DNA from: Meloidogyne chitwoodi
Taxonomy: Eukaryota; Nematoda; Chromadorea; Rhabditida; Meloidogynidae
DNA length: 64,000 bases
Assembly: GCA_015183035.1 (NCBI GenBank)
Contig: JACZZP010000004.1
Location: 1,550,001 to 1,614,000 of the forward strand
Reading direction: 5' to 3'
Shown here: piece by piece, positions 37,537-49,982 of the stretch
Position numbering within the stretch: the first letter of the stretch is position 1
How the letters are laid out: the number at the start of each line of letters is the position of its first letter
Notes under the pieces: generated by a model
What the model was told of the DNA's origin: nothing
Database searches by the model: none
What the model saw: only the letters and a program-made list of their open reading frames with translations
Made by a program: the position numbers and the translations under genes

Positions 37537-39432
37537 GGCCCGTATCATAAGAACGTGGTTTGTGGTTATTTAACCACTACCAGAGTAAATTTTGATATCA
37601 TAAGAAAAACCTCTGGTTTCTGGTTAAATGACCAGGTCATCTAACCAGGTCATTTGCCCATTGGTTAACCGGTATCATAAGAAAGCGACTTTTTGGTCAT
37701 TTAACCCCTACCAAGTGGTAAATCTCGTACCCTGCTCTTAGCAGGGTTTGCGATTTTTCTAAAGGTTCTAACTTTGCCTAAAAAAATTTTCTAGGGACCA
37801 AATTTTGCAAAAATGTTCTCTGAAGAGATTTTAACTATATATAAAAATTTCAGAATTTTAGGCTAAATATTTTTAGAGTTATGGGGTAAAATTCAAAAGT
37901 TGTCATTTTTAACAAATTAATAATGAAATCGAACGGCAATCGTTTATAACTTTGCCAATATTTGTCGAATCAAGCTGATTTTGGTCTCATTAGACTCAAC
38001 TTGAAGAGCTCTTTCGAATGATCTACTATTTACATATTCGAATTTTTCACCCCAAAAATGAGCTTATTCCCCCCTATGGTTTTCCATTTTTCGGGGACCT
38101 GTAACTCGGCTCAAAAATTTTTCCTATAAATAAAACTTATGTATTCGAGCTCAGCTCTTCGAGAGGAATCGAATGATATGTGTTACATGATCCGAGCTCG
38201 GGTCCCATATACTAAAGAACAGCCAAAAAATTTTACAGGTTTAAAATTGGCATAATGACATAGGTATATTGGCCTCTAAGGTGACCGGAAAATTCCTCTT
38301 CGGAAAATTCCTCTCTAGATTTTTGGAAAATTCCTCTTCATCAGAAAATTCTTCTCCAAACATAAGTATTTTCTCTGTAAAATACCTCTTTTAACAGAAA
38401 AATCCCTGGATAAGTCTCCTCTTTTTATTCCAAATCACTCATTCCAAAAATTTATCTATCGTGATGGCATGAGCTTTTATTTGGAAACAGCGAAAAATAC
38501 CCTCGATATTCGTAAACTAGGGGCTATAATTAACAAAATTACATACACGAAATCTTTCATAATGTGTTAGAGCCTTGGGCTCAAGGCCACTTTTGGTGAA
38601 GGAGCTGAATTTTTAAGTAAGAGTAGGCTCCCGTCATGAGGCTAAGAAAGTGCAGAGTTAGTGCGCAGAGAATTTGCCCGGATTTTAGATTGTTGCGCGA
38701 AAAGCTATCGCTAACAAATAAGCTAAAAAAATTTTGTTCCATAATTTCTGAAGAACAGAGATCCCTCAAGATTCTAAAAACTTTAAGCCTTTCCCTCAAT
38801 TCATTCTTATTTTATAATTTTTAAAACTCGCAGGGGTTCATTGTCAGACCCTTTATCAAAGTAGAAAGTCGACTTCGATAAATCCTTTTCCTTATTTAAT
38901 TCATTATCATATGATCTTTATTTTATCTTGCTAGCTTAATATTGAATAAAGTTATGATAAAAAATTCTGTGTCCGGACTTTAGTCACCGGCTGTATATAG
39001 TACGTGGGGGCTGAAAATGGGGTTCGAAATATATGTCATTCGATTCCTTTCGAAGATCTAACATAAGTAAGAATGTTTTACTTCTAAGCCGAGATACAGG
39101 TTTCTGAAAACCGAAAAAACATAGGGGGTGTAAGCTCATTTTTGGGTTGAAAAATTCGAAAAATGCAAATGATAGTTCATTCGAAAGAGCTCATCGAGCT
39201 GAGTCGAATAAGCCCAAACTTATCAAGGGGTCTCAATTCCGGGTTGAGCTAAAGGCTTCTGAAAATCAAAAAATAATCGGTATCATAAGAACATGGTTCG
39301 TGGTAAGCAAGAAGAAAAAAAACCTAAGCTCTTATGATACCAAAATCCCTCTGGTTAGGGGTTAAATGACCTGGTTAAATAACCAGGTTCTTATGATACA
39401 AAAATAACCAGTCATTCTTATGATACGGGCCC
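37537..39432. mobile_element. 1.9-kb foldback element, TIR GGGCCCGTATCATAAGAA
   Basis: The ends GGGCCCGTATCATAAGAA (from about 37538) and TTCTTATGATACGGGCCC (to about 39431) are perfect inverses. Subterminal blocks repeat TATCATAAGA and TGGTTAAATGACC in opposite orientation. Inner regions 37970-38190 and 39020-39220 are diverged inverted copies of each other and carry the CATTCGAAAGAGCTC and GAGCTGAGTCGAA modules of the 2533-3173 element. No transposase is visible, and I found no convincing target duplication. It is the largest foldback in the window. Confidence 0.8.
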
Positions 39433-42131
39433 AGGTTTTTATCGATATAACAATAAGAGGGGAAAGGAAAAGGCCGTGTCGGAAAGGATGGACAGACCTT
39501 TGGACCCAACACACTCTTTCCCCCTCAACTTTTTCCGCCAACACTCTTTTCTCTGTAAAATATCAGCAATCAATCATATACACAATCTGTGTGCATTTTC
39601 TCCAATTTTTAACCGCTCGATCTTCTCGTTTTGTATTTATCACTTTTGTTGATCCCACGGTCTGTGTTCGTAATGAGCACTTGCGCGCCCATTAATTTTT
39701 ACTCTTATTCGATAATTCTGAGAGATAGGAAAAAATTAAGGAATTTATTAAAAATTATTATTTTTATTATTTTTTCTTTAAAAATCATTAAAAACAAATT
39801 ATTTTTTAATAAATATTATTAGTGTGGTCTTTTTATTTTAGACACATAATATTTATTTAGAGCTGCAATCTTTTAAAAATTCCTAAAATAATAACTTAAA
39901 AAAATATTTTTATAAATATTAATTAACTTTTGCATAAAATTTAATGTTTTTGTGATTATATATTATAAAAAATAAAAACTTTTGAACCAAAATATTTACC
40001 ATCTTATTAAATCAAAGATCTCTTTCGATGTTTATTTTAAAATTTGTTTTCTCTAGTTTTAATCTTCTATTTTTCCATGTCGGGACCCATGTACTTTGCA
40101 CTTATTTTACGCTCATTCCTTTTAAATGAGCTCTTCTTTTTTCGTTACTCTCTTAGACTTGTCAACAAAAATATTTTTTATTGCACTATAATGGGTAACA
40201 GATATATTTTTGTAACGGAGAAAAAAATGAAAAATAATATTTTTCCCTTCCCTCATTTCCGATCATTCGTACTCACCTGCGCCCTTTTTATGATTCATTT
40301 TTCTGACCATTTTGGCCTTGATATCACGTGATGCTTGAACAAATTTATTTTTATTTTATACTATCTGCATTCTTATGTTTTTAAAATAAAATACTAAAAT
40401 ATATTTACTCACATTCCATTCACTGACTTTTTATTTTCTTATATAAAATTAAATTCTTCAATTTATTTAACAAATTAATATCCGAAAGTATGTAAATAAA
40501 TTAAAGATTAAATAAACACTTTAATATATGTAATATTTTGTAAATATTTATATTTCATTTGCCATTTAAATTATCCTGAGTCTGTGCCAGTCAGTTAAAA
40601 TTCTCACTCCCCTTCGCCACACTCCCTCGACATTTTATTTCATAAGTGCTAATGTACTTATTTTGCATTTTCCTTTCTTCACAATTTATTTTTTTAAAAA
40701 TTATTTTTACTACTAATTGCCCTTTTATTTTTTATTTTGTTCGTCTATTTAATTTTATTTAAAATAAATTATTACATCGTATTTTCCATTTTTTATTAAA
40801 ATGTCAAATAATTTATATTTTTAATTCTTTTGCTTTCTCTCCCTATTCTCACTCAAATATTTTTGTGTTTTTAAAAATATTTATTTGTTGCTGTTCTTTT
40901 TATTTTTACAAATGTTCTCATTCACCCTAACAATTTATTGCGTCCCCTACATTTTGGTACACAAATTGCACGACATTTCGTCTCTAAGGCAAAAACTACA
41001 TTTTGTTTACCCGAGCCCACGATTTTTTGCTGTTGGGACGAAATGTCCTGCAATTTCGTGTACCATTTTGTACACTAATTTATTCCGTTCGTTATCTTTC
41101 ACTTCCATTTCATTTTACAAGGACTAGAAATTTAGGGTTAGGACGTGGCAAAATGTTTAATTTTTGATGTGTTATTTGGTTGTTTTTGTGGGGAAATATG
41201 ACCGAAAATGACAAATTTTGTATTAATTTATTTTAATTATTTAACTTATATAATACAAAATAAAAATTTTAAATTTAAAAAGATATTAATTTATTTAAAA
41301 TTGTATTATAATTTGTCATCAAGTCTTTCTTTCTTAAAACGGTTTTCATAACCTTTCTGTTTATATGTATGTATAAATATTTTAATAATATTCTTTTTAT
41401 CTTTGTTTGTAATTTTATGTTTGCCAAAATGTTTCTACTATATAAATAATTTTTATTTATTAAAGGTCGTTTACTCAAACTATTTTTAGTTTTTTTGGTT
41501 CTAAAGAGTTAGACGGAAGTTGAGATTTGCAAAAAATTATATTATGTCAATGCTCACTGATAAGTAAAAGAATTAAAGTAAACCAACAAACACACATTTT
41601 TACTTATATACTACATTTTTTTAATTTTATGTAAAATAATTAAATTATAATAGCTTATTTTAATTAATAACAATTTATTTTTAATCCCATTGTTTCTTTT
41701 TAATTTTATAATTTTGTAAGAAAATTTATAAAAAAATTAATAAAATTTAGAAATACATATATTTTTATAACAATTTAACTCATCCTTTCAATTTAAAGAA
41801 TTTTTTTATTTTTTAAATTTTGATTGAAAATACAACCTAAATATTTTTTCCACATATTAAATATTTAATTTGGCATTTACTACTTTAATTTTTTAGGTAC
41901 TAAATCCTGAAATTTAAGACTAGTTTGAAGTATAAATGTAATTAATCTTATATATTTTATAAAAACATTCATAATCTTTATGAAACTAAAAGTTTCCGTC
42001 TCAAGCCACTCTTTCAATCTTTAATACAAATTTCGATTTATTTTTGTATTAAGTTGTTTTCTTGACATTTTGATTATATTAAAATAAATTAATAATTACA
42101 ACTACAGCAATAAAAATAAATTAATCTAATT
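39433..42131. other. Long AT-rich region upstream of the nuclear receptor
   Basis: No supported gene. One short inverted repeat (about 40949-41078) pairs ACATTTTGGTACACAAATTG with its near-complement, with GACGAAATGTCCTGCAATTT on the other side. The open frames at 39420-39822, 40044-40331 and 40885-41127 have no recognisable features. It probably contains the promoter and 5' UTR of the receptor gene. Confidence 0.5.
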
Positions 42132-45100
42132 ATGCGTCAACGAGGTAGACCCCGTCGTTCATCTATGCCTGCAGTGGCACACAATAAAGTAAATATATAC
42201 ATATGTATTTGTAATAATTATATATTTTTATTTGAAAAAATAAAAATTCATTTAATTTTTAGCCTTTTGATCATCCTTATGGCCGTCAACAACAAAGTCC
42301 CCCAGATCGGTATCATTCTAAGCAATATCAAAATAGTGGACCAGACAGCGGAGCAGATGGGGAAGGAGAAGATGATGATAAAGAAAAGCAACTTTCTGAT
42401 CGTTATTCAAGAATTCAGTTGGTAGATCATTGCAGCTCAATGCCGCCTGTTGGACAGATTAAACCTGTAACGAATTCTTCTATTTCTCATCTACAAAGCT
42501 ATTTTTATTCTGGCAAGTTTTGATTTTGAAATGTTAAGTTATATTCCAAAAAAGGGACACGCCCATATTGTCGCAAGTTCTTTGTCGCTGCAATTTTGTC
42601 GCGGGACTACTTTGTCGTGAGACCACTTTGTCGCGAACCTATAACACGAGCCTTGTCGGGAAAAACACCTTGGAGAAGAAATAAAACACCCTCAATAGAT
42701 CCAAGTTGTTTGAAGACCAACTGGCCATGGGCCCAAAAATAGGTATTAGAACACCCCCAATAGATCAGTTTTTGTAAGACCATTGTTTGCGACAAAGTGG
42801 TCTCCGACTAAGTTGCCCGCAAAGTTACCTGCAACAATATGGGCTGTATCCCCAAAAAAGGGTATTTTTATTTTTTAAATAAAGTTTTCACTTGCAATCA
42901 TAAATCTGATTTCAGGAAATGGGAGTCGATTGTTTCCTCTTAAGAATTTTATTAATATTTCTAAATATCAATTTTTTGAACAAAAATAATTTAATTTAGG
43001 TCTTGAAAGTCAACATCAATTTGATGGAAATTATCCTCAACAACAATTTACTGAACTTAGCTCTTCCGAATATTTAAATTATCCTCAACGTATGGATGAT
43101 ACTGAATTTGATGGAGGTCATCCGACAAGCCAAGACGAGGAAGAAGAAGAGGATGATGAAGATGAAGAATGTGAAGAAGAAATTTTTGCAGCTGTTGGGT
43201 CAAGTTCTAAGAGAAAGCGTGCTTTTTCATTTTCTACTGCTTCATGTGCTTCTACAACGAATACAATGACAATTAGTTTGGCTGCAGCTAGTGCAGGTTC
43301 TTCAACAAATTTTGCTCCAATGGAGAAACGTCCAGCAACTAAAATTTGTCGTGTTTGTGGTGACAGAGCATACAGTTATAATTTTAATGTAATAACCTGT
43401 GAATCTTGCAAGGCTTTCTTTCGACGAAATGCTAATAAAGAAAAAGTATTATATTTTTGAGTTTAAATAGAGCTTAATCCTCCGAGGAAAGGGTAATTTT
43501 TTAATGCGTAGGTTGGTACTTGTCCTCTTATTGCCCACCCCTCCTTCTTCAATGCCGCGCCGAATTTATTGCGCCGAAAAAATACTCTAGACTGCCTTTG
43601 ATTGAACTTGCCCCAAGAAAACTTTGATGTGTAAAGGCGTTTTAAATTTTATTTTATGCCTACATTCAATTTCTATTGGTAGTGTTTTATTACTTAATTT
43701 TTGGGTCCATGGCTGGTTGATCTTGGCACATACTTGGATCTATTCATTGAAATTTATTCTCTAATTAAGATTTCAATTGATCGACAAAATACCATCCTAC
43801 AAAATACCACACTTTAGAGTAAATTTCAATGAATAGATCCAAGTTTGTACCAAGACCAACCAGCCATGGGCCCAAAAATGAAGAAGTGATAAAACACTCC
43901 CAATAGATCCAAGTTTGACTTGTTTCCATCAACCTTCAATAACTTTTCTTACACATCAGTTTTCTAGGGGCAATATCAATCAAATCAGTATAGTGTATTT
44001 TTTCGGCGCAATAAAATGCGACGCGGCATTGAAGAAGGAGAGGTGGTCATAAGGGGACAAGTACCCGTAGGTTTTATTGAAACTAACATCGATGTGGATA
44101 TAAATAATTGAAAATAAATTCTTCCTGTTGTCCACTATTCTGACTTATTTTCCAGCAGCTACTAATTAATTATAAAATTTTATTTAAAGGAAATTCGTTG
44201 CCCTTTCAATGAACAATGTGAAATAAACACTGTTTCTCGCCGTTTCTGTCAACGTTGTCGACTGCAGAAATGTTTTAGTGTTGGAATGAAGAAAGAATGG
44301 ATAATGAGTGATGAGGCTCGACTTGAAAAAAAACAACGAATTCAAGAAAATAGAGAACGCAGAGCGGCTGCTGCTGTAGCTGTTGCTTCTATCAGTGCTG
44401 CACTTGGATTGGGTGGAATTAAACAAAATACTGAAATGGATCAAAACGAGTTAGAATTACATCCGCAACAATCGAGGAGAAGTATTAAACAGGTTAAAAT
44501 ATTTGTTTACTTATAATAAAAATTTACAAAATTGTTTATAGGCTTTTTCATTTCTAACTAATTGAATTTTTTTAGGAACAAGCATCTCTCCACTCAGATA
44601 CTCCTTTGACTACTGCATCATTTATTCAAGCACAACAACAACAAACAGAAGCAGCACAAAGAGTTGAAATGTTACAAGTAGAAGCCTTACATGCTGAGCA
44701 ACAACAACAACTTGTTTCTCAAGTAATACATCAACAAAAGCAAGAATTAGCTAATCAATTAGTTACTGATTTACCATCTAATCCATTAGCTGCGTTACAA
44801 AATCCTTTTAATTCTACATCAGCGCCTTTGCTTAATACACCATCAGCTGGAGAACAAGTTATTGCTGCAGCACAAGTGGCTGCCGTCCAACAAGTTGTAA
44901 GTATATTTTATGATAAATTTGAAAAAACTAAAAACATTTTATCAAACTAAAGATTATATATTTAAAAAAATAAAAATGCGTCAAAGCAAAACTTAATCCT
45001 ATTAATCTCCTCTTTTTCAATATTGAGGTAAATCAGGCAGCCGCCGCTGTTCTTCTCCATCATGCACAACAACAACAAATACACCAACAACATGATGATT

Positions 45101-48100
45101 CGCAAATTGAACAAAATTCACAATCTGAACAACAATCACAACAATTTTCCGTCACCGATGAATTTCCTCCACCAGTTGTGGGTGTTCCTGTTGGCAGTAG
45201 TACATCTATCCACACAACAGTAGCAGGGAGTGGATATGTTGGTGATGTTCAACAACAAACAGCTGCGCCAGCTCCGGCACTGGCGGCTCTTGTTGCTGCA
45301 GTTGCTGGAGAGGCAGCTGCAATACAGCAACAACAACAATCAGCATTGCCTTCCATGAATAATACAGAAGGTATAAATTAAATGTTGTACAATGAAATCT
45401 TTTTTAAATATATTTTTAGTGAATTAATTAGAATTAAAACTTTTTATGTATAGTTACTCAAAAACGACAGTAAATAAAACCCAGAAATATGGTAGTGTTG
45501 TTTATCTTAATATGGTGATATTCAGGGTTTAATAGTTGGATACCCCCGATAAATTACTTCCCTTTCCCAAGCTTTGTTCTAACCAATTTTTGATTTAATA
45601 CTGACCACAAAAATATTATTGATATCATATTTTTAGATAGAGTAGAATGATAAAAATTAGGTCAAACAATCATATTTACTTGCTCACCCCAAAGAACCAG
45701 TGAAGGGCATCTACATATTATGTATAATATTTTATATTGAAGAAGAATATATACTTACTAAATTTGTTTATATATTTATAAGTATTAATTCTTTAATAAA
45801 AAATTCCCACTTTTTACTATTTATAGTGTTCACCCATTATTTTATCGCTCTTTCACAATCATTAACTTATTGCCCTTCGATTTCCTTACAGCAAAATTTT
45901 TTCTTTAAACACTTGACTTCTCAATCTTCACTCATGACATTGGCCATTTTTTATATAGAATATTTTTCATGTCTAGACTTCTTGAATTTTTACTTTTTTT
46001 AATTTTTGGGGTTTACCGTTGTTCTTAAAAAATTTAAGAATTTACGTTTTTGATTTCTTCTCTTTTAGAACTTACATTTATTTCATATAAGAAAATTATT
46101 TTTAATCAATAATATACGTATTTTAGGTCTTCAACAGCATTCTTCGTCATTATTAGCCTCAGCTGGACTTATTTCGGATGTTAGTAGTCAGTCAACAATG
46201 ATTACAACCTCTAATGAAAATTCTAATACACTTCCACCTGCAGTTGCTGCTGCATTAATTCAACAACAACATAATCAACAACAAATTGCACACTTATCAG
46301 GAACTTCAGCAAATATTTCAACACAGCAGGCATCGAATGTTAATGAATCTATCCAACAACAAATTGTTGCTTCTCAAGTTTATTTTTTTTAATTTTAATT
46401 TAATTGATATTAACTAGGGTAGCACAAAGTCATTAATAACCGGCCCCCCGAAAATCTACTGTTAACCGCCCGGTTTTTTCCTTTTCGAAAAAAAGTTTAT
46501 ATTAAGGAAACATGATAAAAAATAAAATAAATATTTATTCATGTCAGCATTGACGCAATTTAAGTAAATCTGTCGAGTTGAGTTTTCGTGACGGATAAAT
46601 TTTCTGGTATTTTCAGCGCCGCGGGCAAAATTTCAAAAATTTATTTCTCTCGATTTATTAAAAATTCACCTTTCTTTACCGCCAAATTTTTTTTATTTTT
46701 TACACACTATTCGGAAAAAATTTTCCCTTTCAGCGCCGTAGGATAAAATTTTTAAATTTTATTGCATCTAGTTACCAAAAATTCACCTTTTTAGTGCTAT
46801 AGGCGAAAATTTGACTTATTTTTAATTTAAAAAATTAGTAGAAAGAAATATAAGCCCAACAAAGAGTAGAATTAGCAGTACTTGTATTTTTAAAGAAATC
46901 GAACTTTTGTGTAGTTTAGAATTATAGGCTAGATTACTCAATTACTCAACCACACCTGAATTAATCGTATAACCAATTAAATTATAGATAAATCATTCCT
47001 TCTTTCTCTTCTCCCCAGCAAGAGATTAAAGAAAAAGGAGACGGTACAAGGTAGAAAAGGACGAAATGTTTTCTAGTCAGAATTTCCAAGAATATGCCAT
47101 TCTTGGGATGTATTAACCGAACTAACCGTCGTTAGGACATCCGGTTTAACTGTTTACCGGATTTTTTATACCCCGGGTTCCGGTTAATTTTTCAAAATCA
47201 CCGGTTATTGGTTCCGATTAATCGACTTTGTGCTACCATAATCTTAACAAACATTTATTTAATTATTTTTATATTATTTTAGCAACAACATGCTGCTGCT
47301 GTAGCCCAACATTTGCAACATCAACAACAGGCACATGCTTCCAAACAACAGGTCACTGCACAAATTGCAGCTGCTGCTCATGTACAACAAATGCAACAAA
47401 TAGCTCAACAACAACAACAAGTTTTTAAATTATTAAATCATAAATTTTCTAAAAAAATTTCAGTTTGCTGCTTTGGCAAATGTGGCTGCTGTTCATCACC
47501 ATCAACAACATCAATTAAATCAACAGTCTGGAACTTCAAACAATAATTCTTTTTTGACATCAGGAAATGCGGCAACTGCTCAAAATGAAAATGTTAATCA
47601 GCAATTACATCAAGTAATTTAAATTTTTTAAATTTCTTTTAATTGTAAAAATGCTTAATGTGGGTCATTTTTTGGCATTAAAAAAGTTTAAATTTTTACA
47701 TTTGTTATTTTGTTTAACGATTATATTTATAATTTTTAGTATAAAAAACTTAATTTTATTATTTATTTTATTCAGGTTGCCAGTGCTTTTTCTGCTGGTA
47801 ATGCTGCTACTCTTCAAAATAGTAATCTAACAACTCAATCTCATCAAGTTATTCCTCCTCCGACTGGGATATTACCTAATTGTTTTATTGAAGCTGCTGC
47901 TGCTCATTTAGCTTCTCAACCTCAACAGTCAGTTCAGCAACCTTCAGTTCCTCCTCCAAATGCTAATGTACCTATTTTACCTTCACTTATTCCCCAGTCG
48001 ACAACACAGACTAGTAACTTTGCTATGCAACAGCAGTCAAGTATTGTTGGTCTTTTTAATATTTTAAATAAATTTAATTTAAAATATAATTTTTATTTTA

Positions 48101-49982
48101 ATTATTATCAATTTCTTTAACATTTAGAATTATTAAGTTTTAACCCCAATTTGAATAAATTAAAAACCAATTCAACTTTAATAAATTTTATTAAAAATCT
48201 TTAGATGAGTATTGGAACTGGACAACTAAATTCTGGAAATCCTCCACAACAACAACCTTCAACTACTTCAGTTCAACAACAATCAATTACTTCAGCAAAT
48301 TGTCCTTCTCAGTCTATTCTTCAAAATCATCAATTGGGAGGAGGTGGACATCAATTTCAAACAATTTCTACAAATAATCAACAACAATCAATTTCTTCTC
48401 CTTATCAATTGGAAATGGTTTGCATTCCTAAAGATATTTTACTTAGATTGGTAGAACAGAGAATTGAATCTGAAAAAAGTCAAATACAGACACCAAGTAA
48501 ATGCCTTTGTCATTGCAATTGTGGTAGATACCCAAATGATGTTCCTATTATTGATAAGGTAAATAATTAATTGGATTTTTTTGTATAGTGTAGGTGTGTG
48601 TTATTTATTTATGTTTTTTTTATTCGAAATCGGACCTTTCATTTTATCTTTAATAATTTTATTATTTTACTTTTATTGTGAGTAGATGGCCCTTGGTTAT
48701 TATTTTTATCTCCATAAGGAAAAACATTTAAGATTTATATTTTTCTTAAATTTTAGGTTATGACTGATTTATTGGAAGGATCATCTAAACATCTTGGTGG
48801 AAGTGACAATAACAGTATTAATACTAACAGCAATCATACAACAAGTAGTAACAATTCTACACCTAGAAATTCACTTCAATCACAACCTAGTCATTTCCAG
48901 CCTGTTACTAATGGACAAATTAATTTACAACAAACAACACAACAACAACAAAATATTTTAATTAATCCTTCAATTACTACTGGAAATTTTATTGAAAATA
49001 TGGACACAAGTAAACATATTTAAATTTTTATAAATTTATATTTTTTAAAAAGGTTCATTAACTATTGCTAATTCTCTACAACAACTTAATACTTCTGATC
49101 AAGAGCAATTAACAGAATTAGCAAAGGCCAATGAAGTTTGGAAAAATTCTGCTACAACTTCAGCAAATATTACTTTAACTGGAACTCAGTCTGGCGATTT
49201 ACAATTTTTAATAGGTCATTACACAGAGTCAGATTTACGTCGTTTAATTGGAGTTGCCAAATCTTTGGATGCTTTTAAACGTCTTGATCAACATGACCAG
49301 GAACGGTTACTTAAAGGTTAGAATTTATTTTTTAATATTTTTAATTTTTATTAAGGTTGTTTTGGTAGTTTTTTTGTTCTTCGTTCAGTTCTTAATATTG
49401 ATGTAAATGAATTTACTATTGCAATATTAAGACAAAATGGCGTTCCCGAATCTACAATAAGGTGATTAAATTTTTTAATATCAGTTTTTATTTTTTAAAG
49501 ATTTTATGTTGATTTTCCTGTGGAATGGCGTCGAAATGAAACAATAAATTTATTGTTGGGACTTATACTTCTTTTCAATGTAGAGATTGCTGATTTACAG
49601 AGTGCAATTTCTGTAACTGTTGAAAATATGAAATTCCAATCTTTGCTTAAAAGGTAATTAATTAAAAATAAATTATTTTCATTTATTTTTGCAATTTATA
49701 ATTTTAATTTCACTCAGGCTTCTTTATGTTTTTTGTGATCGAGACTCTGTCCGTGCTGAAACAGCAGCAGCTGAATTACTTGCTCGAGTAGAGCATTTAA
49801 AACAAATATTTCCTGTAGCAACATTAACAGCACATAATTCTGTAGGAAGTATTGGAACGAATATATTAAATACTGGAATTGGTAATAGTTTGGCATTTTC
49901 ATCTCAAACAATTGGACAACAACAAATTTCTTCAACCAATCAATTAATTGAATGTTCAAATTCTTCTTTAAGTAGTAGTTGA
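42132..49982 (+). CDS. Nuclear hormone receptor of the DAF-12/NHR-8/NHR-48 group, polyQ-rich
   Basis: Ligand-regulated transcription factor, nuclear. The start is MRQRGRPRRSSMP (42132). An acidic N-terminal segment (DEEEEEDDEDEECEEE) precedes a full C4 zinc-finger DNA-binding domain: CRVCGDRAYSYNFNVITC with P-box CESCKAFFRR, then, after an intron (43447-44189), EIRCPFN..CEINTVSRRFC..CRLQKCFSVGMKKEWI. This is the DAF-12-type sequence. A very long Gln/Ala/Asn-rich hinge follows (44,600-49,020) with a Cys/His cluster (KCLCHCNCGRYP..V.IIDKVM). The C-terminal ligand-binding-like part is ESDLRRLIGVAKSLDAFKRL, LLKGCFGSFFVLRSVLN and TAAAELLARVEHLKQIFP. The protein is very long for a nuclear receptor. 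Which of the three C. elegans paralogues it matches is not settled. Introns carry foldback elements at 42554, 43515 and 46415. Confidence 0.88.
42554..42851. mobile_element. 298-bp foldback element in receptor intron 2
   Basis: The ends GGGACACGCCCATATTGTCGC and the near-complement CAACAATATGGGCTGTATCC are flanked by CCAAAAAA at 42546-42553 and 42852-42859. The arms carry repeated (A/C)TTTGTCGC. The interior has two copies of the ACACCC.CAATAGATC module shared with other elements. The host intron starts with a GC donor (42513). Confidence 0.78.
43515..44065. mobile_element. 551-bp foldback element inside the DNA-binding-domain intron
   Basis: The ends GGTACTTGTCC and GGACAAGTACC are flanked by CGTAGGTT at 43507-43514 and 44066-44073. 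Arms of about 75 bp match as inverted repeats (..CTTCTTCAATGCCGCG.., ..ATTGCGCCGAAAAAATAC). The inner part carries ATGGCTGGTTG and the GTGATAAAACACTCCCAATA module. It separates the two zinc-finger exons of the receptor. Confidence 0.87.
45380..46125. other. Large receptor intron without other features
   Basis: AT-rich intron between polyQ exons. The open frame 45700-46002 is hydrophobic but lies entirely in the intron and has no support. Confidence 0.5.
46415..47240. mobile_element. 826-bp foldback element in a receptor intron
   Basis: The ends TAGGGTAGCACAAAGTC and GACTTTGTGCTACCATA are inverted repeats. They are flanked by ATATTAAC (46407-46414) and ATCTTAAC (47241-47248), an 8-bp duplication with one mismatch. 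Inner GCGCCG(C/T).GG..AAAATTT blocks (46615, 46735, 46795) resemble the interior of the 5708-6168 element. Confidence 0.75.

Noticed and set aside
38636..39695. Several open frames around the large foldback element
   Set aside because: Short, overlapping on both strands, with no conserved motifs. They are by-products of the element and flanking repeats.
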